Assembly: GCF_900187455.1 (NCBI RefSeq)
Contig: NZ_FYDX01000003.1
Location: forward strand, 310,001-374,000
DNA length: 64,000 bases
Reading direction: 5' to 3'
Origin: Pseudomonas sp. Irchel 3E13
GTDB taxonomy: Bacteria > Pseudomonadota > Gammaproteobacteria > Pseudomonadales > Pseudomonadaceae
Both the position numbers and the translations under genes were made by a program. The notes under the pieces were generated by a model that saw only the letters and a program-made list of their open reading frames with translations, had not been told where the DNA came from and did no database searches. Shown here one piece after another: positions 35,065 through 43,576 of this stretch (position 1 is the stretch's first letter; every line of letters starts with the position of its first letter).

Positions 35065-36439
35065 CGCCGGCAGCCTGCGCGGCCGCCTGCTGTGGAACCT
35101 GGCGCTGCTGCTGGTGGTGTTGATGATCGCCAGTGGCCTGAGTGCCTACTGGAACGGTCGCGAAGCTGCCGACACCGCCTACGACCGGACCCTGCTGGCC
35201 TCGGCGCGGACCATCGCCGCCGGGTTGTCGCAGCGCGATGGCACCCTCAGCGCCGACGTGCCCTACGTGGCGCTCGACACCTTTGCCTACGACAGCGCCG
35301 GACGCATCTACTACCAGGTCAACGACATCCACCAGAAGCTGATTTCCGGCTACGAAAACCTGCCGGCGCCGCCGCCCGGCACCCCACGCACCGACGATTA
35401 CCCGGCGCTGGCGCGGTTCTACGATGCGCGCTACCTGGGCCAGGATGTGCGCGTGGTCAGCCTGCTCAAGGCGGTCAGCGAACCGAACATGAACGGCATG
35501 GCCGAGATTCGCGTGGCCGAGACCGAGGAAGCGCGGGTCCGCATGGCCCGCAGCCTGATGGCCGATACGTTGCTGCGCCTCGGCATGCTGGCGCTGGGGG
35601 CATTGCTGCTGGTGTGGTTTGCCGTCAGTGCCGCGTTGCGACCGCTGGAACGGTTGCGCGGCGCCGTGGAAGAGCGCCAGCCGGACGACCTGCGGCCCTT
35701 GCCTTCGGTCGAGGTGCAGCACGAACTGGGGCCGCTGGTGCGCGCCTTGAACCACTTCACCGAACGCTTGCGCGAGCAGTTCGAGCGTCAGGCGCAATTC
35801 ATCGCCGATGCCGCTCACGAGTTGCGCACGCCGTTGGCGGCGCTCAAGGCTCGAGTCGAGTTGGGGCTGCGCTCGAAAGAGCCGCAGGTCTGGCATGAAA
35901 CCCTGCAGGCCACGGCGCAGAGCACTGACAAGCTGACCCACCTGGCCAATCAGTTGCTGTCCATGGCCCGGGTGGAAAACGGCGCCCGGGCGATTGCCGA
36001 GGGCGGCGCGCAATTGCTCGATCTCAGTCAGTTGGCGCGGGAACTGGGCATGGCCATGGCGCCGCTGGCCCATGCCCGCGGGATCGCCCTGGCGCTGGAG
36101 GCCGAGGCGCCGGTGTGGGTGCGTGGCGAGCCGACGCTGCTCAACGAGTTGCTCAGTAATCTGGTAGACAACGCTTTGGCGCACACGCCCAAGGGCGGCA
36201 ACGTGATCTTGCGGGTCACGGCACCGGGCGAGCTGGAAGTCGAGGATGACGGGCCGGGTATACCGGAGCAGGAGCGCGAGAAAGTCTTCGAACGCTTTTA
36301 CCGGGGCAGTGCCCAGGGCACCGGGTTGGGTCTGGCGATTGTCGGTGAGATCTGCCGCGCGCACCTTGCCGCCATCAGCTTGCATGATGGCGAGAAGGGC
36401 GGGTTGAAGGTTCGGGTCAGTTTCAATCCGGCGGGGTGA
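35057..36439 (+). CDS. tctE: Sensor histidine kinase TctE
   Basis: The 460-residue kinase has a membrane helix at about 12-32, a periplasmic domain of about 130 residues, a second helix and HAMP. The H-box is FIADAAHELRTPLAAL, and a full ATPase domain follows ([28 protein letters not shown]). The ATG at 35057 overlaps the tctD stop. It should sense tricarboxylates and phosphorylate TctD. It ends 18 bp from the convergent HDOD gene. Confidence 0.93.
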   Translation: MRSAGSLRGRLLWNLALLLVVLMIASGLSAYWNGREAADTAYDRTLLASARTIAAGLSQRDGTLSADVPYVALDTFAYDSAGRIYYQVNDIHQKLISGYENLPAPPPGTPRTDDYPALARFYDARYLGQDVRVVSLLKAVSEPNMNGMAEIRVAETEEARVRMARSLMADTLLRLGMLALGALLLVWFAVSAALRPLERLRGAVEERQPDDLRPLPSVEVQHELGPLVRALNHFTERLREQFERQAQFIADAAHELRTPLAALKARVELGLRSKEPQVWHETLQATAQSTDKLTHLANQLLSMARVENGARAIAEGGAQLLDLSQLARELGMAMAPLAHARGIALALEAEAPVWVRGEPTLLNELLSNLVDNALAHTPKGGNVILRVTAPGELEVEDDGPGIPEQEREKVFERFYRGSAQGTGLGLAIVGEICRAHLAAISLHDGEKGGLKVRVSFNPAG

Positions 36440-36457
36440 TGGTTTCAGGCCTCAATG

Positions 36458-37267
36458 TCAGCGGAACATCCGCTTCGCATCCATCAGCTCTTCCGACAGC
36501 ACCGGACTGCTCGCCGACAACCGCAGATGCCTGAACGCCGGCAACGCCGCCAGCGGCCGTTCCCACTCGTTGCTATCGCACAGCACCCGGGCGATCTGGA
36601 CGATGTCGATGTAGTCCACCTTGGCGGATTCCCGGTCCAGGTTCTGCACCTCTCCCGGTAACCCGGCCAGTTGCTCGGGGAACTCCCAGACGCTGAGGAT
36701 CTTGTCGCCCAGCACCGGTTGGATCTGCTCGATCACATGGTTCAGGCAAACCGGGTCCGACAGCAGTTCGTTGTGCTCCTCGGCATAGGTCAGGATCGGC
36801 AGCACGCCGATCTGATGGACCAGCCCCGCGAGGGCGGCCTGATCGGGCTTCAGCTCGGTGAAGCGTTGGCACAGTTCATAGCTTATCCCCGCAACCTCAA
36901 GGCTTTTCGCCCAGATTTCCCGCATTTTTTGCTCGATCACTTCCGAGCGGGCATGGAAGATCTGCTCGATCACCAGGCCAATCGCGAGGTTGCAGCTGTA
37001 GTTGACCCCCAGTCGGGTGATCGCGGTCTGCAGGTCGGTGACTTCAGTAATAGCGCGCAGCAGCGGGCTGTTGACCACTTTGATCAGGCGAGCGGCGAGG
37101 GCGGCGTCGCTGCCGATCACCTTGCTCAGGGTGCTGACACTGATCTCGCTGTCTTCCGCCGCTTCGCGGATGCTCAAGGCAACCTCGGGCAGGGTCGGCA
37201 AGACCAGATCGTCATTGTCGATGGCGGCCAGTAACTGCGTTTGGACCATCTCGGCCAGCGTGTTCAT
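36458..37267 (-). CDS. HDOD-domain protein
   Basis: The 269-residue cytoplasmic protein is an HDOD domain from end to end (LVLPTLPEVALSIREAAED, ALAARLIKVVNSPLLR, VTDLQTAITRLGV, AGLVHQIGVLPILTYAEE). The HD metal-binding residues are degenerate, as in HDOD, so it is more likely a regulatory scaffold than a phosphohydrolase. GGGAGAG precedes the ATG. It lies 61 bp after ygfZ on the same strand; this pairing also occurs in P. aeruginosa as I recall. Confidence 0.9.
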   Translation of the reverse strand: MNTLAEMVQTQLLAAIDNDDLVLPTLPEVALSIREAAEDSEISVSTLSKVIGSDAALAARLIKVVNSPLLRAITEVTDLQTAITRLGVNYSCNLAIGLVIEQIFHARSEVIEQKMREIWAKSLEVAGISYELCQRFTELKPDQAALAGLVHQIGVLPILTYAEEHNELLSDPVCLNHVIEQIQPVLGDKILSVWEFPEQLAGLPGEVQNLDRESAKVDYIDIVQIARVLCDSNEWERPLAALPAFRHLRLSASSPVLSEELMDAKRMFR

Positions 37268-37328
37268 CGTGATTCTCTCCCGCGTTCAGGGATGGCCCCG
37301 TCGGTATGCGCGGTGGGGCGTGGCGGGT

Positions 37329-38258
37329 TCAGCGCTGGATCTCGCGGTCGCGGTCCAGTTCGTAAGGTAACGGCAGCAGGCTCAGGCGTGGACCTTCGAG
37401 ACTGCCCAGGTGCAAGTTGTCGTCTTCGACGGCGTCGGCCGTCAGCACCGCGAGCAGTTCGCCGCGGGCGGCAATCACCACTTCACCGACGGATGAACCG
37501 TGGGTCGGCGAGAAAATTTCGCTGCCGGGGGCCGGCATCTCGCCCTCGCTCAGGGCCAGCCGGTACAGGCGGCGCTTGAGCTTGCCGAGGTATTGCATGC
37601 GGGCGACGATTTCCTGGCCGGTGTAGCAGCCTTTCTTGAAGCTGACGCCACCCACCGCCTGCAGATTGATCATCTGTGGAATGAACAACTCGCGGGTCTG
37701 TTCCATGACCTGTCCGATACCGGCGCGGATTTGTCCGAGCAGCCAGTCGTCCAGCTCGCCTTCCGACAGATGGTCGCTCAATTTCGCACGCACCGAGTCG
37801 GCCTGGGCGGCAGGCACCCACAGTTCGACACGGTCAGGAGAAACATTGATCGCGATCAGACCGTCATGGCGCACGGTGGCGCCAGCCTGATCCGGCACTT
37901 CCAGGCCCAGGGAGGCGAGGGCAGCTTCACCGTGGCTCAGGCCGAAACGGACCCAGGCAGCGCTTTCGTCGGTGAGCTTGGCCTTGGAGAACACGGCGTA
38001 CTTCTTCAGGTCGGCCAGTTGCGGCTCCAGCAGCTCGCGGGTCATGGCCAGAAGGAAGCCATCGCCTTCGGGAAGGATGCGGAAGCTCGATTGCATCCGG
38101 CCTTTCTGCATGCAGCGCGAGCCGAGGCTGGAGGTGTTTTCGCTGAGATAACCGATATGGCAGGTCAGTTGACCTTGAAGGAACTTGCCAGCGTCCGAAC
38201 CGCGTACAGCGAGGACGCCTTCATGGGAGAGGGTGCAGAAAAAAGCGGAGTCGGCCAT
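37329..38258 (-). CDS. ygfZ: YgfZ family iron-sulfur cluster repair protein
   Basis: The 309-residue protein is a folate-binding, aminomethyltransferase-like YgfZ. Its signature KGCYTGQE with the key cysteine lies near residue 230 and is followed by IVARMQYLGKLKRRLYRL. YgfZ helps maintain Fe-S enzymes such as MiaB and succinate dehydrogenase. It is divergent from sdhE, another succinate dehydrogenase assembly factor. Confidence 0.93.
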   Translation of the reverse strand: MADSAFFCTLSHEGVLAVRGSDAGKFLQGQLTCHIGYLSENTSSLGSRCMQKGRMQSSFRILPEGDGFLLAMTRELLEPQLADLKKYAVFSKAKLTDESAAWVRFGLSHGEAALASLGLEVPDQAGATVRHDGLIAINVSPDRVELWVPAAQADSVRAKLSDHLSEGELDDWLLGQIRAGIGQVMEQTRELFIPQMINLQAVGGVSFKKGCYTGQEIVARMQYLGKLKRRLYRLALSEGEMPAPGSEIFSPTHGSSVGEVVIAARGELLAVLTADAVEDDNLHLGSLEGPRLSLLPLPYELDRDREIQR

Positions 38259-38393
38259 GGTTCATCGCAGGTGAAATAAGACTGGGGGCCATCATAGAGT
38301 GCCATTGGCAAAATAGGTAGCGGACCTAGACCAATGCCGTGTGCCCTTGTGGGGTCCGGTCTGTATACTGGCCGCCTATTCGAGGAGGGCCCC

Positions 38394-38648
38394 ATGGTCG
38401 AACAAACTGAACTCAATCGACTGTTCTGGCACAGCCGCCGCGGCATGCTGGAACTGGACGTACTGCTGGTACCTTTCACCCAGGAGGTTTACTCGACCCT
38501 GAGCGAGACGGATCGCGAGCTGTATGTTCGTCTGCTGAGCTGTGAAGACCAGGACATGTTCGGCTGGTTCATGGAACGCTCCGAGTCCGAAGACCCGGAA
38601 CTGCAACGCATGGTTCGCATCATCCTGGACCGTGTCCAGCCCAAGTAA
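38394..38648 (+). CDS. sdhE: FAD assembly factor SdhE
   Basis: The 84-residue protein has the SdhE/YgfY motif [11 protein letters not shown] (residues 15-25) and the helical bundle with [12 protein letters not shown]. It promotes covalent FAD attachment to SdhA. GAGGAGG lies just before the ATG at 38394. Its 3' end overlaps the ygfX-type gene by 17 bp. Confidence 0.94.
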   Translation: MVEQTELNRLFWHSRRGMLELDVLLVPFTQEVYSTLSETDRELYVRLLSCEDQDMFGWFMERSESEDPELQRMVRIILDRVQPK

Positions 38649-39084
38649 CAGTTTCGAGTGCCGCTGGCAGGGCTCGAAGCTACTGCTGGCGGCTTATCTC
38701 GCCTGTCTCGCGCTGGCCATCACGGCGCTTGCGCTCCTGGCGATCCCGCCACTGCTTGCCCTCGCGGGCCTGGCCCTTTGCCTGGGGCATGCCTTCTGGG
38801 TCATTCCCCGCCAGATCCTCCTTTCCCACCCCGACGCCATCACCCGACTGCGCCTCGATGCCCATGGCTGGCAGCTATGGAGTGCCGTTCGTGGCTGGCA
38901 CGCGGTGCAATTGCGCCGCGACAGCATGGCGCTGCCGGGGTTGGTGATCCTGCGTTTCCGCAGGCCCGGGCAATTCTTCGCCCGCAGCCAGTGCATCGGC
39001 CATGACGCGCTGGAGCCGGTGCAGCACCGGCGCCTGCGCTTGCGGCTGAAGTTCAGTCGGAAAAGGTGGGCGGCTGCAGAATAG
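38632..39084 (+). CDS. ygfX: YgfX/CptA-like inner-membrane protein, probable GTG start
   Basis: The protein of about 150 residues has two membrane helices near its N-terminus (about 15-60), then a basic beta-rich domain with [30 protein letters not shown]. This layout and its position after sdhE match YgfX. In E. coli the ygfX/sdhE pair (cptAB) was reported as toxin and antitoxin. I chose a GTG at 38632 inside sdhE because upstream ATG starts would add out-of-character sequence. The 3' end overlaps the convergent nadB by 32 bp. Confidence 0.75.
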   Translation: MSSPSNSFECRWQGSKLLLAAYLACLALAITALALLAIPPLLALAGLALCLGHAFWVIPRQILLSHPDAITRLRLDAHGWQLWSAVRGWHAVQLRRDSMALPGLVILRFRRPGQFFARSQCIGHDALEPVQHRRLRLRLKFSRKRWAAAE

Positions 39085-40669
39085 TGTCCCTGGCATCCGG
39101 CAGCAGGTTCGGATAGTCCAGGGTGTAATGCAGGCCGCGGGACTCCTTGCGCTGCATGGCTGACTTGATCATCAGCTCGGCAACCTGGGCCAGGTTGCGC
39201 AGCTCGATCAGGTCGCGGCTGACTTTGTAGTTGCTGTAGAACTCGTCGATTTCATCCAGCAGCAGGCGCACGCGGTGCTCGGCCCGTTGCAGGCGCTTGT
39301 TGGTGCGCACGATGCCGACGTAGTCCCACATGAACCGCCGCAACTCGTCCCAGTTGTGCGCGATGATCACGTCCTCGTCCGAGTCGGTCACCTGGCTGGC
39401 GTCCCAGCAGGGCAGGGCGTTGGGCATGCCGACCTGTTCCAGTTGCGCGACGATGTCGGCAGCCGCCGAACGACCATAGACGAAACACTCCAGCAGCGAG
39501 TTGCTGGCCATGCGGTTGGCGCCGTGCAGGCCGGTGAAACTGGTTTCGCCGATGGCGTAGAGGCCCGGCACATCGGTGCGACCGTCCTGGTCGATCATCA
39601 CGCCGCCACAGGTGTAGTGGGCGGCCGGGACCACCGGGATCGCCTGGCGGGTAATGTCGATGCCGAAGGTCAGGCAGCGTTCGTAGACGGTCGGGAAGTG
39701 GCTTTTGACGAAATCGGCGGGCTTGTGGCTGATGTCCAGATAGACGCAGTCCACGCCCAGTCGCTTCATTTCATGGTCGATGGCGCGGGCGACGATATCC
39801 CGTGGCGCCAGTTCGGCGCGCGGGTCGAAGCGGGGCATGAAGCGTTCGCCGTTGGGCAGCTTGAGCAATCCGCCTTCGCCACGCAGGGCCTCGGTGATCA
39901 GGAAACTTTTGGCCTGCGGGTGATACAGGCAGGTCGGGTGGAACTGGTTGAATTCCAGGTTGGCCACCCGGCAACCGGCGCGCCAGGCCATGGCGATGCC
40001 GTCGCCACAGGCGCCGTCCGGGTTGCTGGTATAGAGGTAGACCTTGGCTGCGCCGCCGGTGGCCAGCACCGTGAAGCGAGCGCCGAAGGTGTCGACCTCG
40101 CCGGTCGCGCGATTGAGCACGTAGGCGCCGAGGCAGCGTTCGCCGTCCAGGCCGAGGCGGCGTTCGGTGATCAGGTCCACCGCTACGCGCTGCTCCAGCA
40201 GTTCGATATTCGGCCGCTGCCGGGCCTGGTCCAGCAAGGTTTTGAAGATTGCCGCCCCCGTGGCATCGGCGGCATGGATGATGCGCCGGTGGCTGTGACC
40301 GCCTTCGCGGGTCAGGTGGAACTCGAAACCACCGTCGTCGACGCTGGCATGTTCGTCGCGGGTGAAGGGCACGCCCTGGTCGATCAGCCACTGGATCGAC
40401 TCGCGGCTGTGCTCGACGGTGAAGCGCACCGCGTCTTCGTGGCACAGGCCGCCGCCGGCATTGAGGGTGTCTTCGACGTGGGATTGCACGGTGTCGGTAT
40501 CGTCCAGCACCGCGGCGACGCCGCCCTGCGCCCAAAAGGTCGAGCCGTTGGCGAGATCGCCCTTGCTCAGTACCGCGATGCGCAGATGGGAGGGCAGGTT
40601 CAGTGCCAGGCTCAGGCCCGCGGCACCGCTGCCGATCACGAGGACGTCATGTTGTAATTGTTGGCTCAT
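39053..40669 (-). CDS. nadB: L-aspartate oxidase NadB
   Basis: The 538-residue flavoprotein begins [18 protein letters not shown], the FAD-binding GxGxxG loop, with [20 protein letters not shown] and HTCGG-like [12 protein letters not shown] later. It is in the succinate dehydrogenase flavoprotein family, and [20 protein letters not shown] is typical of NadB. It oxidises aspartate to iminoaspartate, the first step of NAD synthesis. I chose the ATG at 40669. It is divergent from algU, the order found in P. aeruginosa. Confidence 0.96.
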   Translation of the reverse strand: MSQQLQHDVLVIGSGAAGLSLALNLPSHLRIAVLSKGDLANGSTFWAQGGVAAVLDDTDTVQSHVEDTLNAGGGLCHEDAVRFTVEHSRESIQWLIDQGVPFTRDEHASVDDGGFEFHLTREGGHSHRRIIHAADATGAAIFKTLLDQARQRPNIELLEQRVAVDLITERRLGLDGERCLGAYVLNRATGEVDTFGARFTVLATGGAAKVYLYTSNPDGACGDGIAMAWRAGCRVANLEFNQFHPTCLYHPQAKSFLITEALRGEGGLLKLPNGERFMPRFDPRAELAPRDIVARAIDHEMKRLGVDCVYLDISHKPADFVKSHFPTVYERCLTFGIDITRQAIPVVPAAHYTCGGVMIDQDGRTDVPGLYAIGETSFTGLHGANRMASNSLLECFVYGRSAAADIVAQLEQVGMPNALPCWDASQVTDSDEDVIIAHNWDELRRFMWDYVGIVRTNKRLQRAEHRVRLLLDEIDEFYSNYKVSRDLIELRNLAQVAELMIKSAMQRKESRGLHYTLDYPNLLPDARDTILQPPTFSD

Positions 40670-41125
40670 GTCTGGATTTTCCGCGCGGGGCGACCACGAA
40701 GGACACTGGTATAAGGACGGTGGTATCGGCACAATGGTCAAGCGTTTATGGCATTGTGAAACTATCGTGAATCTGGGTGGGGTGCCTTTATAGCAGCCTC
40801 AATGCCCTGATTTCCATGTCACTGACGCGCTTCTGGCAGCCACGCGTGGAACTTTACTGGAAACGTACCTATCCATAGAGGGTTGCCTGTACGCCAGCAG
40901 CCGCAGCGGCAGGAGGCGACGGTCGTTTTGATCGTTGCCCATGTATAGAAGACTGATTTATTGACGCAGCCGGCAGCGACCGCGCTGCGTTTTTCGTGCG
41001 AGCCGATCAAGGGCCGCCGGAAACTTGTCTGGAGGGGGAGAACTTTTGCAAAAAGCCCGAGTCTATGGTTGCAAGCCTGAACGATGGCCAATGCAGCACC
41101 CCTCCAGGTTCACCGAGGAGTGTTC
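40670..41125. other. Intergenic region between nadB and algU
   Basis: These 456 bp separate divergent nadB and algU. Besides the AlgU-type promoter at 41040-41066, I see no gene or clear hairpin. The nadB promoter must lie near its start but is not obvious. Confidence 0.6.
41040..41066 (+). promoter_or_regulatory. AlgU-dependent promoter of the algU operon
   Basis: GAACTT at 41040-41045 matches the AlgU/RpoE -35 element, and TCTAT at 41062-41066, after a 16-bp spacer, approximates the -10 element TCTGA. It lies about 60 bp before the algU ATG. This fits the known autoregulation of algU. Confidence 0.75.
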
Positions 41126-41707
41126 ATGCTAACCCAGGAAGAGGATCAGCAGCTTGTCGAGCGCGTGCAGCGCGGCGACAGGCGAGCGTTCGATCTGTTG
41201 GTGCTGAAGTATCAGCACAAGATTCTCGGGTTGATCGTGCGATTCGTGCACGACACCCATGAGGCCCAGGATGTAGCGCAGGAAGCGTTCATCAAGGCCT
41301 ACCGTGCTCTTGGCAATTTTCGTGGTGACAGCGCTTTCTATACCTGGCTGTACCGCATTGCGATCAACACGGCGAAAAACTATCTGGTGTCCCGCGGTCG
41401 GCGGCCACCGGACAGCGATGTCAGTTCCGAGGATGCAGAGTTTTACGATGGCGATCATGGCCTCAAGGACCTCGAATCCCCAGAACGGGCGCTGTTGCGG
41501 GATGAGATCGAAGGCACCGTCCATCGAACCATCCAGCAACTGCCAGAAGATTTGCGTACGGCGTTAACTTTACGTGAATTCGATGGTCTGAGTTACGAGG
41601 ACATTGCGAGCGTCATGCAGTGTCCGGTGGGTACCGTGCGCTCTCGTATTTTCCGCGCTCGGGAGGCCATAGACAAAGCCCTGCAGCCGTTGTTGCAGGA
41701 AACCTGA
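41126..41707 (+). CDS. algU: ECF sigma factor AlgU (AlgT/RpoE)
   Basis: The 193-residue protein is near-identical in pattern to P. aeruginosa AlgU: MLTQEEDQQLVERVQRGDRRAFD, region 2 with AQDVAQEAFIKAYRAL and FRGDSAFYTWLYRIAINTAKNY, and region 4 with LREFDGLSYEDIASVMQCPVGTVRSRIFRARE. It directs envelope-stress and alginate gene expression and is held by MucA. It is the first gene of algU-mucA-mucB-mucD. Confidence 0.97.
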   Translation: MLTQEEDQQLVERVQRGDRRAFDLLVLKYQHKILGLIVRFVHDTHEAQDVAQEAFIKAYRALGNFRGDSAFYTWLYRIAINTAKNYLVSRGRRPPDSDVSSEDAEFYDGDHGLKDLESPERALLRDEIEGTVHRTIQQLPEDLRTALTLREFDGLSYEDIASVMQCPVGTVRSRIFRAREAIDKALQPLLQET

Positions 41708-41738
41708 GACAGCGGCGACAGCCAAGAGAGGAACCGCC

Positions 41739-42332
41739 ATGAGTCGTGAAGCTTTGCAGGAATCGCTGTCCGCGGTGATGGATAACGAAGCGGACGAACT
41801 GGAATTACGTCGGGTATTGAGTGCCATGGACGATTCCGACACCCGAGCCACCTGGTCGCGTTACCAGGTCGCCCGTGCAGCGATGCACAAGGAACTGCTG
41901 CTGCCGAAACTGGATATCGCCTCCGCGGTCTCCGCCGCGCTGGCCGATGAAGCTACGCCGGCCAAGGTTACTCGCGGCCCATGGCGTACTGTTGGTCGCC
42001 TGGCGGTAGCCGCCTCGGTGACACTGGCAGTGCTGGTCGGTGTACGCCTGTACAACCAGGACGAAATCACGGGTGCCCAACTGGCTGCTCAGCAACCGGT
42101 TCAACAAGGCCTGGTTGCACCACAGGTCCAGGGTCCGGCGGTTCTGGCAGGCTATAGTGAAAGTGCTGAACAGCCTACCGGGCCGATGGCCAATGGCGTG
42201 CTGCAAGGCCAAAGCGGCTGGCAAGACCAGCGTCTGCCAGGCTATATGCGCCAACACGCTCAGGAAGCAGCAGTGAAGGGTACTGAAAGCGCACTGCCTT
42301 ACGCTCGTGCCGCCAGCCTGGATAATCGCTAG
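41739..42332 (+). CDS. mucA: Anti-sigma factor MucA
   Basis: The 197-residue inner-membrane protein has the cytoplasmic sigma-binding start (SREALQESLSAVMDNEADELELRRVL), a membrane helix at about 85-103 and a periplasmic tail that ends LPYARAASLDNR. It sequesters AlgU until the protease AlgW cuts its periplasmic part. No frameshift or truncation is seen, so the strain should not be constitutively mucoid through mucA. AGAGAGG precedes the ATG. Confidence 0.96.
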   Translation: MSREALQESLSAVMDNEADELELRRVLSAMDDSDTRATWSRYQVARAAMHKELLLPKLDIASAVSAALADEATPAKVTRGPWRTVGRLAVAASVTLAVLVGVRLYNQDEITGAQLAAQQPVQQGLVAPQVQGPAVLAGYSESAEQPTGPMANGVLQGQSGWQDQRLPGYMRQHAQEAAVKGTESALPYARAASLDNR

Positions 42333-42349
42333 GAACACCAAGGAGGATC

Positions 42350-43312
42350 ATGCGCGCGCTACCTCTCATACCGCTCTTGCTCAGCGGCTGTCTGACGCTG
42401 CCGGCCTTGGCCGCCAACTCGTCGACAGATGCCGCTGATTGGCTCAACCGTCTGGCCAAGGCCGAGCAGGAGCAAAGTTATCAGGGCACTTTCGTTTACG
42501 AGCGCAATGGTAGTTTCTCCACCCACGATATCTGGCATCGGGTCCAGGACGGTAAAGTCAGTGAGCGGCTGTTGCAGCTCGATGGTCCGGCCCAGGAAGT
42601 CGTGCGTGTCGATGGGCAGACCCAATGCGTGAGCGGGGCCCTGGTTCCGGGTGTGGGCAATGCGACGCAGTCGTCGGCGCGAGTCCTCGATCCTCTGAAA
42701 CTCATGAACTGGTACGACTTGAGCGTCGCGGGCCAATCCCGCGTCGCCGGGCGCGATGTGGTGATTCTTACCCTGCGCCCGCGTGACCAGCATCGTTATG
42801 CATTCGAGTTGTACCTGGATCGTAAAACAGCGCTCCCGCTGAAGTCCCTGTTGATCAACGACAAGGAGCAACTGCTGGAGCGCTTCCAGTTCACCAGCCT
42901 GGAGACCAGGGTCCCCAGCGACGGTGAGCTCAAGTCCAGTGCCAATTGCCAGCAGGTTGCCCCGGCGTCAGGTCAGGCCAATGAGGCAGTGGTGGGCTGG
43001 CGTTCGGATTGGCTGCCGCCCGGTTTCGAGCTGGTCAACAGCAGTGTGCGCAAGGACCCGGACGGCAAGCACAGTATCAGCAGCATGATGTATGACGATG
43101 GTCTGGCGCGGTTTTCGGTGTTCCTCGAGACGATCGACAGTGGTGCCGGCTCTGACGCTCGCACCCAGTTGGGCCCGACTGCCGCTGTCTCGCGTCAACT
43201 GACCACGCCAAAGGGCGAAATGATGGTCACGGTCGTGGGAGAAATCCCGATTGGCACCGCTGAGCGTGTGGCGTTGTCGATGCGCCTGCAGGACGCTCAA
43301 GCCAGCCAGTGA
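42350..43312 (+). CDS. mucB: Periplasmic regulator MucB (RseB-like)
   Basis: The 320-residue protein has a signal peptide ending ...PALAA and the RseB/MucB lipid-binding fold (DWLNRLAKAEQEQSYQGTFVYERNG). The second domain contains VGWRSDWLPPGFELVNSS. It binds the periplasmic part of MucA and shields it from cleavage. AGGAGG precedes the ATG. The downstream gene is mucD; no mucC is present. Confidence 0.95.
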   Translation: MRALPLIPLLLSGCLTLPALAANSSTDAADWLNRLAKAEQEQSYQGTFVYERNGSFSTHDIWHRVQDGKVSERLLQLDGPAQEVVRVDGQTQCVSGALVPGVGNATQSSARVLDPLKLMNWYDLSVAGQSRVAGRDVVILTLRPRDQHRYAFELYLDRKTALPLKSLLINDKEQLLERFQFTSLETRVPSDGELKSSANCQQVAPASGQANEAVVGWRSDWLPPGFELVNSSVRKDPDGKHSISSMMYDDGLARFSVFLETIDSGAGSDARTQLGPTAAVSRQLTTPKGEMMVTVVGEIPIGTAERVALSMRLQDAQASQ

Positions 43313-43425
43313 TAAACCCTGGAGTTGTTTTAGTACATGGATGACAAGGATGAAAAGCATGTCCCAGAGCCGCTGACATGATTGGTAAGCCTTCAAGTTT
43401 GCAAAAACATCCAGATTTTTCTATA

Positions 43426-43449
43426 GGTCAGCCCCTTCGGGGTCTGGCC
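43426..43449 (+). terminator. Hairpin between mucB and mucD
   Basis: A stem of about ten base pairs (GGTCAGCCCC with GGGG-bulged T-CTGGCC, TTC loop) is followed by a short pyrimidine run. It lies in the 264-bp gap where mucC would be in P. aeruginosa. It may attenuate read-through into mucD or be an mRNA-processing site. Confidence 0.45.
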
Positions 43450-43576
43450 TTTCCTGCTGTTGCAGCATCAAGAATGCCAATGTTTCTGGCCTGGTCGCAG
43501 CCCTTGGGTTTGTCACCAGGCCTTTTTCGTTGGCAGGTCCCTACTGCTTAACCACGCTCGTTGTGACGGGAGCCGT

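Noticed and set aside
43337..43381. Short frame of 14 codons (MDDKDEKHVPEPLT) in the mucB-mucD gap
   Set aside because: It is too short to support and has no resemblance to mucC.
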